58,728 nt of DNA from an uncultured SAR116 cluster alpha proteobacterium. GTDB taxonomy: Bacteria; Pseudomonadota; Alphaproteobacteria; Puniceispirillales; Marisalimonadaceae. Position 1 is the first letter of the stretch, and the number at the start of each line of letters is the position of its first letter. The stretch lies in NCBI GenBank assembly GCA_902533695.1, contig CACAMV010000003.1:1-58728 (forward strand), given 5' to 3'. The notes below the pieces were generated by a model, which searched no databases, was not told the origin of the DNA, and saw only the letters and a program-made list of their open reading frames with translations. Both the position numbers and the translations under genes were made by a program. Positions 24,170 to 33,306 of this stretch are shown one piece after another.

Positions 24170-24271
24170 ATGATGAAAGAAGTTTTGATGGGTTTACTTG
24201 GAATTTGCATTATAATAACGCTTTTTTTCTTTTTTTTAGGCTTAAGAACTTGGATTTATACTTTTATTTAA
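24170..24271 (+). CDS. 33-residue single-helix membrane peptide
   Basis: Starting at ATG 24170, 7 bases after the regulator gene, this frame encodes 33 residues: MMKEVLMG, a strongly hydrophobic helix (about 8-24) and a short LRTWIYTFI end. Its last 8 bases overlap the end of the convergent dehydrogenase gene. There is no strong ribosome site, but the tight spacing suggests translation coupled to the regulator. It could be a membrane partner of the regulator or of FDH. Function unknown. Confidence 0.45.
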   Translation: MMKEVLMGLLGICIIITLFFFFLGLRTWIYTFI

Positions 24272-25310
24272 ATCTGATCTGAGTTTTCATGGTTTTCTTG
24301 TTAGGGTTCAGAGCGGTTTTAAATGCTTTTTCAGCTTCATCTAATGAGAAAGTATGTGTTATAAAAGGTTTAACATTGATAATACCTTTTTTCATTAAAT
24401 CTATGGCAAGAGGGAATTCTAAGTGAAATCTAAAGGTTCCTTTTATAATTAATTCTTTTGAGGTAAAGGGTACTAGGGGAAAAGTTAGATCTCCACCTAA
24501 ACCTACTTGAATTATTGTTCCATAAGGTTTTGTTGATTCTATTCCATCTTTTAAACCGCTTTGACTACCGGAACATTCAAATGTTATATCAAAATTACCT
24601 TTATCTTCTTTATAAATATTTAAGTCCTCTGGGTTTTTTCTAGAGTTAATTAATTTATTTACTCCTATTTTATTTGTAAAAAATAATGAATTATCATTTA
24701 TATCAGTTACTGTAATGTTTGAGGCTCCAGAATTTTTTGCTATTAAGGTGCACAATGTTCCAATGGGTCCTGATCCAATTATTAAAACTTTTTTTCCAAA
24801 AAGATTCTTAGCTTTAGTTGCAGCATGCAAACATACAGATAAAGGTTCAGCCATAGCTGCTTCACCAGGAGAAATTCCATTAGCTAAAACACATTGCGAT
24901 GGGTTTACGATTAACTTCTCTCTAAATGCCCCTTGTATGTGTGGGAATGGCATTGCTGAACCATAAAATCTCATATTTAAACATTGAGTGTGTATGCCTT
25001 GTGCACAATACTTACAAGAATTACAAGGTCTTGATGGAGAGATTGCTACCAAATCACCTTCCTTAAGATTATTAACTTTTTTTCCTATTTTTGAAATGTA
25101 TCCAGATACTTCATGACCAAGTATCATTGGCTCTTTTAATTTTATAGATCCAAATCCACCATCTTGATAATAATGCAAATCTGTTCCACATACCCCTCCC
25201 GTGGAAGTGTTAATTTCAATTTGGTTTTCATCCATCTCTTCTATAGGGTAATTTTCTACTCTTAAATCATAGGCCGAGTGAATAATGATAGATTTCATAT
25301 CCAAATTCAT
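24264..25310 (-). CDS. Zinc-dependent medium-chain dehydrogenase, L-idonate 5-dehydrogenase-like
   Basis: This 348-residue NAD(P)-dependent enzyme has the MDR architecture. Catalytic-zinc candidates are C41 (GGVCGTDLH), H66 and E67 (LGHEVSGYI). The structural zinc site C96/C99/C102/C110 is complete. The nucleotide fold shows VLIIGSGPIGTLCTLIAK at about 168-185. It faces, divergently, an SDR similar to gluconate 5-dehydrogenase; in known bacteria that pair converts L-idonate through 5-keto-gluconate to gluconate. The idonate assignment rests on this pairing and on general similarity; sorbitol or another polyol is possible. Confidence 0.75.
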   Translation of the reverse strand: MNLDMKSIIIHSAYDLRVENYPIEEMDENQIEINTSTGGVCGTDLHYYQDGGFGSIKLKEPMILGHEVSGYISKIGKKVNNLKEGDLVAISPSRPCNSCKYCAQGIHTQCLNMRFYGSAMPFPHIQGAFREKLIVNPSQCVLANGISPGEAAMAEPLSVCLHAATKAKNLFGKKVLIIGSGPIGTLCTLIAKNSGASNITVTDINDNSLFFTNKIGVNKLINSRKNPEDLNIYKEDKGNFDITFECSGSQSGLKDGIESTKPYGTIIQVGLGGDLTFPLVPFTSKELIIKGTFRFHLEFPLAIDLMKKGIINVKPFITHTFSLDEAEKAFKTALNPNKKTMKTQIRFK

Positions 25311-25328
25311 CCAATATGTTAAACAATA

Positions 25329-25344
25329 ATATTTATATAAATAT
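25329..25344. promoter_or_regulatory. 16-base palindrome in idonate-type divergent promoter
   Basis: ATATTTATATAAATAT is a perfect palindrome midway in the 62-base gap between the divergent MDR and SDR genes. A shared operator is plausible because the genes likely act together. Being only A and T in AT-rich DNA, it could be accidental. Confidence 0.25.
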
Positions 25345-25372
25345 AATAATTAGTAAAGAAGAGTAATTCAAA

Positions 25373-26143
25373 ATGACTGAAAATTCTGATTTATTTAAAC
25401 TTAAAGGAAAGACGGCCTTAATAACAGGTTCAAGTCAAGGTATAGGTTTAGCTTTAGCAAAAGGCTTGTATAATTTTGGTGCAAAAATAATTCTTAATGG
25501 AAGAAATAAGAAAAAGTTAGAAGAAGTTTCAAAAATATTTAAAAAACAAGATTATGTTTTTAAATTAAATTTTGATGTGACCTCTTACAAAGAAACAGAA
25601 AGATCAATTAACGATTTTGAACAAAAAGAAGGTCATATAGACATCTTGGTAAATAATGCAGGTATCCAGTTTAGGTCGCCACTCGAGAAATTTCCTAACG
25701 AAGAGTTTAACAAGTTGATTCAAACAAATATAATATCAATATTTAATGTCAGTAAGTGTGTTGCTAAATATATGATAAAAAGAGAAAAAGGAAAAATTAT
25801 TAATATTGCTAGCGTGCAGACTTCACTTGCACGACCCGGTATTGCTCCATATACAGCATCTAAAGGTGCCGTTGGAAATTTTACAAAAGGGATGGCCACA
25901 GATTGGGCCAAATATGGTTTACAAATTAATGCAATAGCACCTGGATATTTCAAAACACCATTAAATGAAGCTTTAGTTAAAGATAAAGAATTTTCAAAAT
26001 GGTTAGAAAATAGAACTCCATGTGGGAGATGGGGTGAAGTTCATGAATTGATAGGAGCATGTATCTTTTTAAGTTCTAATGCTTCCAGTTTTGTTAATGG
26101 TCATATTTTATATGTTGATGGTGGAATAACGGCCTCTTTATAA
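25373..26143 (+). CDS. SDR oxidoreductase, gluconate 5-dehydrogenase-like
   Basis: This 256-residue short-chain dehydrogenase binds NAD(P) through TGSSQGIG (18-25) and has NNAG at about 94-97. The catalytic set is N119-region, S147, Y160 and K164 (YTASK). It starts KLKGKTALITG after a short leader typical of gluconate 5-dehydrogenase (IdnO) relatives. With the divergent MDR enzyme it probably interconverts 5-keto-gluconate and gluconate or a similar sugar acid. No sugar-acid transporter or kinase lies in the window. Confidence 0.78.
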   Translation: MTENSDLFKLKGKTALITGSSQGIGLALAKGLYNFGAKIILNGRNKKKLEEVSKIFKKQDYVFKLNFDVTSYKETERSINDFEQKEGHIDILVNNAGIQFRSPLEKFPNEEFNKLIQTNIISIFNVSKCVAKYMIKREKGKIINIASVQTSLARPGIAPYTASKGAVGNFTKGMATDWAKYGLQINAIAPGYFKTPLNEALVKDKEFSKWLENRTPCGRWGEVHELIGACIFLSSNASSFVNGHILYVDGGITASL

Positions 26144-26152
26144 TTTTACAAA

Positions 26153-27316
26153 TTAAGGCAATAAATTTTTTACCAAACTTGTCCAATATTTTGTGCCGAT
26201 AGGAAGTAACTTATCATTAAAGTCATAATATGGACTATGCAGTTTCTCTGAATTTTCTCCGCAACCTAGCCAAATATATGCTCCAGGTCTTTCTTGGAGC
26301 ATATAGGAAAAATCTTCTGATCCCATTGTAGCTGATTGATTTGGATCAACCATGTCTTCACCGAATGTATTTTTATATATTTCATTGACTTTCTTTGCAC
26401 TATTTTTGTCGTTGATTGTAGGTGGATAGCCAGGGTTAATTTTAAATTCAATGTCACAATTATGAGCTAAAGCAGTATTTTTGGAAGTTTCTTCAATTTT
26501 TTTTAATAAATAGTTTCTTTCTTTATCATTCGTACTCCGAAGAGTCCCACCAATGTATGAGCTCTCTGGTATTACATTGAAAGCTGTTCCAGCATTTACT
26601 TTTGTAATTGATAAAACGGCATTGCTAAAGGGATCTAGTTGTCTAGAAAGAATTGTCTGTAAGGACGAAATAATAAACCCAAGTGCTATTACCGGATCAT
26701 TAGAATGTTGAGGTTGAGCTGCATGACCTCCTTTACCTATAATATTAATTTCAAACAGGTCTCCTCCAGCCATAGCAAATTCTTCATGAATTACAGCCTT
26801 GCCTAGTTCAAGTCCTGGCCAGTTATGGATACCCCAGACACTATCCATTTTAAATTTATCAAATAATCCATCATTTATCATCGATTTCGCACCCGCCCTT
26901 CCACCTTCTTCAGCTGGTTGAAAAATGAAATAAACTGTTCCAGAAAAATTGTTATCTTTAGACAAGTTGTAAGCAGCTCCTAAAAGCATAGTAACGTGTC
27001 CATCATGTCCACATGCGTGCATTTTACCAGGATTTCTAGATGAGTATTTTAAGTTTGTTTTTTCACTCATAGGAAGTGCGTCCATGTCAGCTCGCAATCC
27101 AATAGCCTTTTCAGATTTTTTGTTTCCTTTAAGTATGCCCACAACTCCAGTGCCACCTATACCTTTATGAACCTCTATGCCAAATTCTTCCAATTTTTCT
27201 GTTATAAATTTTGATGTTTCAAATTCTTCGTAAGCAATTTCAGGCTTACTATGAATTTTTTGTCTCCATTGTTCCATAATTGGTATAATGTCTTGGATAT
27301 TTTTTTCAAAATTCAT
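26153..27316 (-). CDS. M20 family aminoacylase/amidohydrolase (hippurate hydrolase type)
   Basis: About 387 residues from ATG 27316 (a longer frame opens at 27337). Two-metal peptidase M20D motifs are plain: LRADMDALP, KMHACGHDGHVTML with the metal-binding Cys and His, PAEEGGRAGA with the catalytic Glu, and WGIHNWPGLELG. A lid/dimer domain spans about 185-300. It removes acyl groups from amino acids, for example hippurate, N-acetyl or indole conjugates. It is divergent from the N-formylglutamate amidohydrolase gene by only 36 bases and next to a Dpp transporter, which suits a scavenging role. Confidence 0.88.
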   Translation of the reverse strand: MNFEKNIQDIIPIMEQWRQKIHSKPEIAYEEFETSKFITEKLEEFGIEVHKGIGGTGVVGILKGNKKSEKAIGLRADMDALPMSEKTNLKYSSRNPGKMHACGHDGHVTMLLGAAYNLSKDNNFSGTVYFIFQPAEEGGRAGAKSMINDGLFDKFKMDSVWGIHNWPGLELGKAVIHEEFAMAGGDLFEINIIGKGGHAAQPQHSNDPVIALGFIISSLQTILSRQLDPFSNAVLSITKVNAGTAFNVIPESSYIGGTLRSTNDKERNYLLKKIEETSKNTALAHNCDIEFKINPGYPPTINDKNSAKKVNEIYKNTFGEDMVDPNQSATMGSEDFSYMLQERPGAYIWLGCGENSEKLHSPYYDFNDKLLPIGTKYWTSLVKNLLP

Positions 27317-27352
27317 TATATTAAACTCCAATAGCATGAATAGGTTTACATT

Positions 27353-28219
27353 TTGACAAATAAGATATTATCAGTTCTTGGTGAAAAAAAGCAATCAATT
27401 CCTTTAATACTTGATTCTCCTCATAGTGGTATTATTTATCCAGATGATTTTGATCACATAACCACACTTAAAAAACTTAGACAGGCGGAAGATAGCTATG
27501 TACATGAGCTTTATATGGATTGTATAAAACAAGGAGCTGTACTTATTCATGCAAATTTTCCTCGTTCATATATAGACCCAAATAGATCAGAAAGGGATTT
27601 TAGTTATGAATTTATTGAATATGGAGAAAAATATTTTAATGAATTCAACTTTAAACCAACAATAAAAACTAAACTTGGGATTGGTTTAATTTGGACAAAA
27701 GTTCCTCCAGATGGAGAAAAGTTGTACAATAGAAAGTTGTCACCAGATGAGGTAAGATTAAGAATAAATAAATATCATCGTCCATATCATAAAAAACTTT
27801 CTTCTATAATGAATTCAACATTCTTAAAATATGGATGTTTCTACCATATTAATTGCCATTCTATGCAAAATAATGCATCCGCAATGTCAACGCAAACTAA
27901 AGGCACTTTAAGACCAGACTTTGTTATAGGAGATAAAGATGGTAAGTCATGTGTTAAATCTTTTACAAATTTCGTTGTAGACTTTTTGAGAGGATTGAAT
28001 TATTCAGTTGAGATTAATAATCCCTATAAAGGAATGGAGTTAGTCTCAGCATATAGCAATCCAAAAATAAGAAAAAATTCACTTCAAATAGAGGTGAATA
28101 GAAAAATTTATATGAATGAATTTACCAGAGTAAAAACAGATCAATTTCAAAAATTAAAATCTGATTTAAACCAATTAATTTATATGATAAAAAATCAGCT
28201 CGAAAAAGGGTTTTGGTGA
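27353..28219 (+). CDS. N-formylglutamate amidohydrolase family protein
   Basis: This 288-residue enzyme belongs to the N-formylglutamate amidohydrolase (HutG2-type) family, which splits N-formyl-glutamate or related N-acyl amino acids. Visible blocks are LILDSPHSGIIYP, EDSYVHELY, NFPRSYIDPNRSERDF and HINCHSMQ, which hold the zinc-binding His and acidic residues. The start appears to be TTG 27353, because no ATG or GTG is in frame before the first conserved block. Its stop overlaps the start of the ABC ATPase gene (GTGA). No other histidine-degradation genes are near, so a broader deacylase role is likely. Confidence 0.87.
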   Translation: MTNKILSVLGEKKQSIPLILDSPHSGIIYPDDFDHITTLKKLRQAEDSYVHELYMDCIKQGAVLIHANFPRSYIDPNRSERDFSYEFIEYGEKYFNEFNFKPTIKTKLGIGLIWTKVPPDGEKLYNRKLSPDEVRLRINKYHRPYHKKLSSIMNSTFLKYGCFYHINCHSMQNNASAMSTQTKGTLRPDFVIGDKDGKSCVKSFTNFVVDFLRGLNYSVEINNPYKGMELVSAYSNPKIRKNSLQIEVNRKIYMNEFTRVKTDQFQKLKSDLNQLIYMIKNQLEKGFW

Positions 28220-30120
28220 AAAAAACATATTCAAATAATGAGAGTAAAATTTCTAGAGAATTGATTAATATTAAAGATCTAAGGGTTCATTTTAATTTAA
28301 AAGATGAAACAATTAAAGCTGTAGATGGCTTGTCTTTAACAATTAAAAAGGGTGAAACTGTTGCTATTGTTGGAGAATCAGGATCTGGAAAATCAGTCAC
28401 AGCTCTGTCTTTGATGAGACTTACTGATTATTCAGGAGGAATGATTATTTCAGGTGAGATAAATTTTACTTCAAAAACAGGATCTAATTTAGATTTATCA
28501 AAACAGAATCAGAATATAATGATGGGCATTAGAGGCAACGACATTTCAATGATTTTTCAAGAACCCATGACCTCATTAAATCCCGTTTATACTATAGGAA
28601 TGCAGATTTCAGAAACAATCATTAAACATCAGGCTAAATCAAAAAAGGAGGCACTTGAAATGGCCTTAGAAATGATTAAGTTGGTAAGAATTCCAGAGCC
28701 TGAAAAACAATTAAATCAATATCCACACCAACTTTCAGGTGGAATGCGGCAAAGAGTGATGATAGCGATGGCATTGAGTTGTAGGCCTTCATTATTGATT
28801 GCGGATGAACCAACAACAGCTTTGGATGTAACGATACAGGCTCAGATTTTAGATCTAATTAAAACATTACAAAAAGAAATAGGAATGTCAGTAATGTTTA
28901 TTACTCATGATATGGGAGTTGTTGCAGAAGTTGCTGATAGAGTTGTAGTAATGTTTAGAGGAAAAAAAGTTGAAGAGGGAACAACACTAGAGATATTTAA
29001 AAGTCCTAAGCACCCTTATACAAAAGCTTTACTTTCCGCTGTTCCAAAATTAGGAAGCATGAAAGGAAAGAATCTACCTGAAAAATTTCCTAATGTAGAC
29101 ACAAACAGATCTGAAGGTGAGGAAGTCAAAGATTCAATTATAAATAAAAATTCTCAAGAGTTAGACGTAAAAGATACAGTAAATCATGCTTCGGAACCTT
29201 TACTAAATGTCATTGGATTAACAACCAGGTATGAAATTAAGCAAGGTATTGGGAGTACAAAAGGATGTGTACATGCTGTAGAAAGTATCAGTTTTAAAAT
29301 TCAACCTGGGGAAACATTTGGATTAGTTGGAGAAAGTGGTTGCGGAAAATCAACAACTGGACGGAGTATAATTAGATTAACTCAACCTACGAGTGGTAGT
29401 GTGATGTTTCAAGGTGTGGAATTGAATAACTTAAATAATGAGGAAATGATACCTTTTAGAAAACAAATGCAGATGATTTTTCAAGACCCTTTTGCTTCGT
29501 TGAATCCTAGAATGACTGTTGGTGAAATAATATCCGAGCCCATTTTAGTTCATAGTATTTCTAAAGGCCAAGAAGCTTTGGATAGAGTCAATCAGTTACT
29601 TAATAGGGTTGGATTAAATAAAGAATATATGTCAAGATACCCTCATGAGCTTTCTGGAGGTCAAAGACAAAGAATTGGAATTGCTCGTGCATTAGCATTA
29701 GAGCCTAAATTAATTATAGCTGATGAGGCGGTTTCGGCGTTAGATGTGTCTATACAAGCTCAAGTGATCAATTTATTAATTGAGCTTCAAGAACAATTTG
29801 GTTTATCTTATTTGTTTATCAGTCATGACATGGCTGTGGTTGAAAGGGTAAGTCATAGAGTTGCTGTAATGTATCTAGGAGAGATTGTAGAAATAGGCCT
29901 TAGAAGCCAAGTTTTTGAGAATCCCCAGCATCCATATACAAAAAAGTTGATGTCGGCAGTGCCCATAGCAGACCCCAGTAAGAGAAAAACTAAATTAAAT
30001 TTAATGAATGATGAGATTCCCAGTTTAATTAAACCAGTTGGCTACAAGCCAGAAATTGTTGACTTAGTTTCACTAAATAAGGAACATTTTGTAAAACCTT
30101 TTGATGGGATGAAATTATAA
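28216..30120 (+). CDS. Fused DppD-DppF-type ABC transporter ATPase
   Basis: About 634 residues from GTG 28216, overlapping the previous stop by four bases. Two complete nucleotide-binding domains are joined: the first with [17 protein letters not shown] and [11 protein letters not shown], the second with [17 protein letters not shown] and [11 protein letters not shown]. Each is followed by the oligopeptide-type C-terminal extension ([24 protein letters not shown]). The layout equals GsiA-like ATPases that energise Dpp/Opp permeases. Its partner permeases and binding protein are at 32428-35938 on the other strand. A linker rich in charged residues sits near 290-325. Confidence 0.93.
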   Translation: MKKTYSNNESKISRELINIKDLRVHFNLKDETIKAVDGLSLTIKKGETVAIVGESGSGKSVTALSLMRLTDYSGGMIISGEINFTSKTGSNLDLSKQNQNIMMGIRGNDISMIFQEPMTSLNPVYTIGMQISETIIKHQAKSKKEALEMALEMIKLVRIPEPEKQLNQYPHQLSGGMRQRVMIAMALSCRPSLLIADEPTTALDVTIQAQILDLIKTLQKEIGMSVMFITHDMGVVAEVADRVVVMFRGKKVEEGTTLEIFKSPKHPYTKALLSAVPKLGSMKGKNLPEKFPNVDTNRSEGEEVKDSIINKNSQELDVKDTVNHASEPLLNVIGLTTRYEIKQGIGSTKGCVHAVESISFKIQPGETFGLVGESGCGKSTTGRSIIRLTQPTSGSVMFQGVELNNLNNEEMIPFRKQMQMIFQDPFASLNPRMTVGEIISEPILVHSISKGQEALDRVNQLLNRVGLNKEYMSRYPHELSGGQRQRIGIARALALEPKLIIADEAVSALDVSIQAQVINLLIELQEQFGLSYLFISHDMAVVERVSHRVAVMYLGEIVEIGLRSQVFENPQHPYTKKLMSAVPIADPSKRKTKLNLMNDEIPSLIKPVGYKPEIVDLVSLNKEHFVKPFDGMKL

Positions 30121-30191
30121 ATATTAAGTTTTAAAATAAAAAATCAAAGTTTTTTTGGATTATGGAGTTCAGATAAATTAAGGAGGTGATG

Positions 30192-31175
30192 ATGAGTGAT
30201 CCAAGGTTAGATTATGAGAATGATTTACCAGTTGAGTTAATTTCTCCAGATATATCAAGTTACAAAAATTCTAATACTGGTGTAGATTATGTTTTAACAT
30301 TAGATAGCGGTTTTTCTGGACCCCACGTTTTTGTTTCTTCTGTTGTTCATGGTAATGAGCCTTGTGGTGCTATAGCAGTTGATTGGTTTTTAAAAAATGA
30401 CTATAGACCTACAAATGGAAAAATTTCATTAGGGTTTATGAATGTTGAAGCTTATCTTGCGTTTGACCCAAAAAATCCAAATAGAACAAGGTGGATTGAG
30501 GAGGATTTCAATAGATTATGGGCTCCAGGAGTATTAGAGAATAACAATAGAAAAAAAACAAGTGAATTTTGTAGAGCAAACGAAGTAAAACATATAATTA
30601 ATAATGTAGACCTTTTACTGGACATTCATTCAATGCAGAAACCTTGTATTCCTCTAATGATGGCAGGCATGCTTGAAAAGGGAATTGTTTTTGCAAAACA
30701 ATTAGGTGTTGAAATGCCAATCATTAGTGATACAGGGCATAAAGAAGGGATGAGAATGAGAGATTTTATGGAGTTTTCAGATTATAAGAGTCAAAAAAAT
30801 GCACTTCTAGTTGAATGTGGACAACATTGGGAAAAAAAATCTGAAAATATTGCAAAAGAGACACTAGTTAAATTTTTAAGATCTACAGGAGTTATGAATC
30901 AGGATTTTGGAATGGATTACATTTCAGAAAAAAATTTGAGTGAAAATAAAGATTCAAATGTTTATAAAGTAGGTGAGATTATCACCATTAAAACAGAAAA
31001 CTTTACTTTTGAAAAAGATTGGCAAGGCTTTGATAAGTTAAAAAAAGGTTCTATAATTGGTAAAGACGACAAAGAAATTATTTATGCTCCATTTGAAGAA
31101 ACTATTTTAATTATGCCTTCTAGAAGGCTTTTCCAAGGCAAAACAGCTGTAAGGCTGGCATATAAATTAAATTAA
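30192..31175 (+). CDS. Succinylglutamate desuccinylase/aspartoacylase family deacylase
   Basis: About 327 residues from ATG 30192, five bases after a perfect AGGAGG (in-frame starts at 30186 and 30189 crowd that site). This is a zinc carboxypeptidase-fold deacylase: SSVVHGNEPCGA gives the His and Glu ligands, EEDFNRLW is the substrate-binding block, and LLLDIHSMQ gives the third ligand His. A small C-terminal beta domain (about 230-327) is typical. It would release an acid from an N-acyl amino acid. The surrounding acylase genes and peptide transporter point to use of imported acyl amino acids; the substrate is not determined. Confidence 0.85.
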   Translation: MSDPRLDYENDLPVELISPDISSYKNSNTGVDYVLTLDSGFSGPHVFVSSVVHGNEPCGAIAVDWFLKNDYRPTNGKISLGFMNVEAYLAFDPKNPNRTRWIEEDFNRLWAPGVLENNNRKKTSEFCRANEVKHIINNVDLLLDIHSMQKPCIPLMMAGMLEKGIVFAKQLGVEMPIISDTGHKEGMRMRDFMEFSDYKSQKNALLVECGQHWEKKSENIAKETLVKFLRSTGVMNQDFGMDYISEKNLSENKDSNVYKVGEIITIKTENFTFEKDWQGFDKLKKGSIIGKDDKEIIYAPFEETILIMPSRRLFQGKTAVRLAYKLN

Positions 31176-31180
31176 AAATT

Positions 31181-32434
31181 ATGAGCTGCGAATATAAATA
31201 TATTAAAAAATGTGTTTATGAACTTGCAAAGTTGACTGAAAAGGATAAGCCTTATACACGGTTAGTTTTTAGTAAACAATTCCAAAGAGCAAGAAAGTGG
31301 CTGGTCAACCAGTTTAAAAGTTTGGATTTGGAAGTTAGAGTTGACAATGCTGGAAATTTGATCGGTTCTTATAAATCTAAAAATCATTCAACAAAAAAAA
31401 TTTTGATTGGATCTCATTTAGATACAGTTCCCTCTGGCGGTAGGTTTGATGGTATAGCAGGAATTGTATCTTCCTTATCGATTTTAAAAAATTTTAGAGA
31501 AAAGAAAATCGCTTTTCCATTTGACATTGAGTTGTATGACTATTTAGGTGAAGAGTTAAATGATTGGAGTATTTCTTGTATTGGAACTAGAGGCATGACA
31601 GGACTTTTAGATGAAGAAATATTAAATAGAATGGATAGTAAGGGTAGAATTTTAAGGGATGAAATTAATAAGGTTGGAGGAAGTTCAAAAAAACTAATTA
31701 AAAAATTTAGTCTTTTCCAAGATGTAATTGCTTGTTTCGAATTGCATATTGAACAAGGGATTACATTACAAAATAATAAAATAGATGTTGGAATTGTAAA
31801 GTCCATACCGAATATTTCAAGACATAGAATAAATATTAAAGGTCAGGCTGGCCATAGTGGAACAACATTAATGGATAATAGAAAGGATGCATTACTTTAT
31901 GCATCTTCTTTAATAATTTTCATTAACAAATTAGCCAATCAATTTTCAAAGAAAGATAATAGACATTTTGTAGCAACGGTTGGTAAAATAATTAATTTTC
32001 CAAATTCTGCCACTATAATTTCTGGTTCCGTAGAGTTAATTGTTGATCTAAGAGTTGTTAATTCACACTCTAGGGAACAGTTTTTAAAAAAATTAAATTC
32101 TCAAATTAATGATTTCAATAAATCCAAAAAAATATTAATTGACATGGAACAAATTGCATATTCACCTTATGTTGAGATGAGCAAAGAAGTTAATCAAATA
32201 CTAGAAAAATCAGCAAAACAGAAAAACATTTCATTTATTTATATGGATAGCGGAGCAGGACATGATACTGCTCACCTATCGAGAGTGGCGCCGGCATCAA
32301 TGATTTTTATCCCATGCAGAGATGGACTCAGTCACTGCCCAGAAGAATACGCAAAAGTATGTGATATTGAAAAAGGTTCAAAAGTAATACAGAATGCGAT
32401 ACTAGGTATCGCCAAAAATCTGAAAGCTTATTGA
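31181..32434 (+). CDS. M20 family N-carbamoyl-amino-acid hydrolase/allantoate amidohydrolase-like
   Basis: This 417-residue two-metal hydrolase has GSHLDTVPSGGRFDG (metal His and Asp), YLGEELN (catalytic Glu), CFELHIEQG (metal His), a dimerisation domain with RHRINIKGQAGHSG and PNSATIISGSVEL, and a final SGAGHDTAHLSR and DGLSHCPEE. These are marks of the AllC/HyuC/beta-ureidopropionase group that removes carbamoyl groups. It follows the deacylase by 5 bases in the same run. Its last seven bases overlap the end of the convergent permease gene. Confidence 0.88.
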   Translation: MSCEYKYIKKCVYELAKLTEKDKPYTRLVFSKQFQRARKWLVNQFKSLDLEVRVDNAGNLIGSYKSKNHSTKKILIGSHLDTVPSGGRFDGIAGIVSSLSILKNFREKKIAFPFDIELYDYLGEELNDWSISCIGTRGMTGLLDEEILNRMDSKGRILRDEINKVGGSSKKLIKKFSLFQDVIACFELHIEQGITLQNNKIDVGIVKSIPNISRHRINIKGQAGHSGTTLMDNRKDALLYASSLIIFINKLANQFSKKDNRHFVATVGKIINFPNSATIISGSVELIVDLRVVNSHSREQFLKKLNSQINDFNKSKKILIDMEQIAYSPYVEMSKEVNQILEKSAKQKNISFIYMDSGAGHDTAHLSRVAPASMIFIPCRDGLSHCPEEYAKVCDIEKGSKVIQNAILGIAKNLKAY

Positions 32435-33306
32435 AGCCTTGGATTAAACATATCTCTCAAGTGGTCTCCAACTAAATTGATTGAGGCGACAGTAATTAAA
32501 AGAGCCACTCCAGGAAAAATGCTTATCCAAAAATCACCACTATACATATATTCAAATCCATTACCAATTAGTAGACCAAGGGAAGGCTCTGTAATTGGAA
32601 GACCTAACCCTAAAAAACTAAGTGTTGCTTCTAAAGAAATAGCATGAGCAGTTTGCAATGTACCTACTACAATTAGTGGAGCCATGCAATTAGGCAAAAT
32701 ATGTTTAAACATAATTCTTGTATTACCAAAAGCTAAACATCTTGCAGCATCAACATATTCTTTATTAATTTCAACTAACGCGCTTGCTCTGGCGGTTCTC
32801 GCATAATATGCCCATTGAACTAAAATTAGTGCAATAATTGTTTTCTCAACCCCTTTGCCAAATGCTGCTAAAATTATTAAAGCTACTAATATTGAAGGAA
32901 AGCTTAATTGAATATCAACAATCCTCATAATAAAAGTTTCATATTTGCCTCTAAAGAAGGCAGCAGAGATACCAAAAAAAGATCCAATTATTAAAGCAAA
33001 TACACCAGATAAAACGCCAACACCTAAACTAACCCTTAGACCATAGAAAATTGCAGATACCATATCTCTTCCAGCGCCATCAGTTCCTAATAGAAAGTAA
33101 TTCCCTCCAAAATCTTCTGAAAAAGGTGGTAATCTACTATTCATTATACTAACCGTATTTAGATCATAAGGATCTGTTGGAGATACTAAAGGTGCAAAAA
33201 TTGCTACAAATAAAATTAATGCAAATATAAGTAAAGCAAACACGGCAATCTTATTTGCTGAGAAGTCTCTCCAAAAAGTTTTAAAATTTTTAAATTTTTG
33301 TTTCAC
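32428..33306 (-). CDS. Dipeptide-type ABC transporter permease (DppC-like)
   Basis: This 292-residue inner-membrane protein has about six helices, a first helix at 19-40, and the DppC-type N-terminal OppC region (APLVSPTDPYDLN). The cytoplasmic EAA loop that contacts the ATPase reads EINKEYVDAARCLAFGNTRI. The ASLFLGLGLP-like block TLSFLGLGLPITEPSLG is typical. It overlaps the DppB-like gene by 4 bases. Together with DppB, the binding protein and the fused ATPase it forms a complete peptide or N-acyl amino acid importer. Confidence 0.92.
   Translation of the reverse strand: MKQKFKNFKTFWRDFSANKIAVFALLIFALILFVAIFAPLVSPTDPYDLNTVSIMNSRLPPFSEDFGGNYFLLGTDGAGRDMVSAIFYGLRVSLGVGVLSGVFALIIGSFFGISAAFFRGKYETFIMRIVDIQLSFPSILVALIILAAFGKGVEKTIIALILVQWAYYARTARASALVEINKEYVDAARCLAFGNTRIMFKHILPNCMAPLIVVGTLQTAHAISLEATLSFLGLGLPITEPSLGLLIGNGFEYMYSGDFWISIFPGVALLITVASINLVGDHLRDMFNPRLQ

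Noticed and set aside
27353-27358. TTGACA as a -35 promoter element
   Set aside because: The bases coincide with the likely TTG start of the N-formylglutamate amidohydrolase, and no matching -10 element lies at the right distance.
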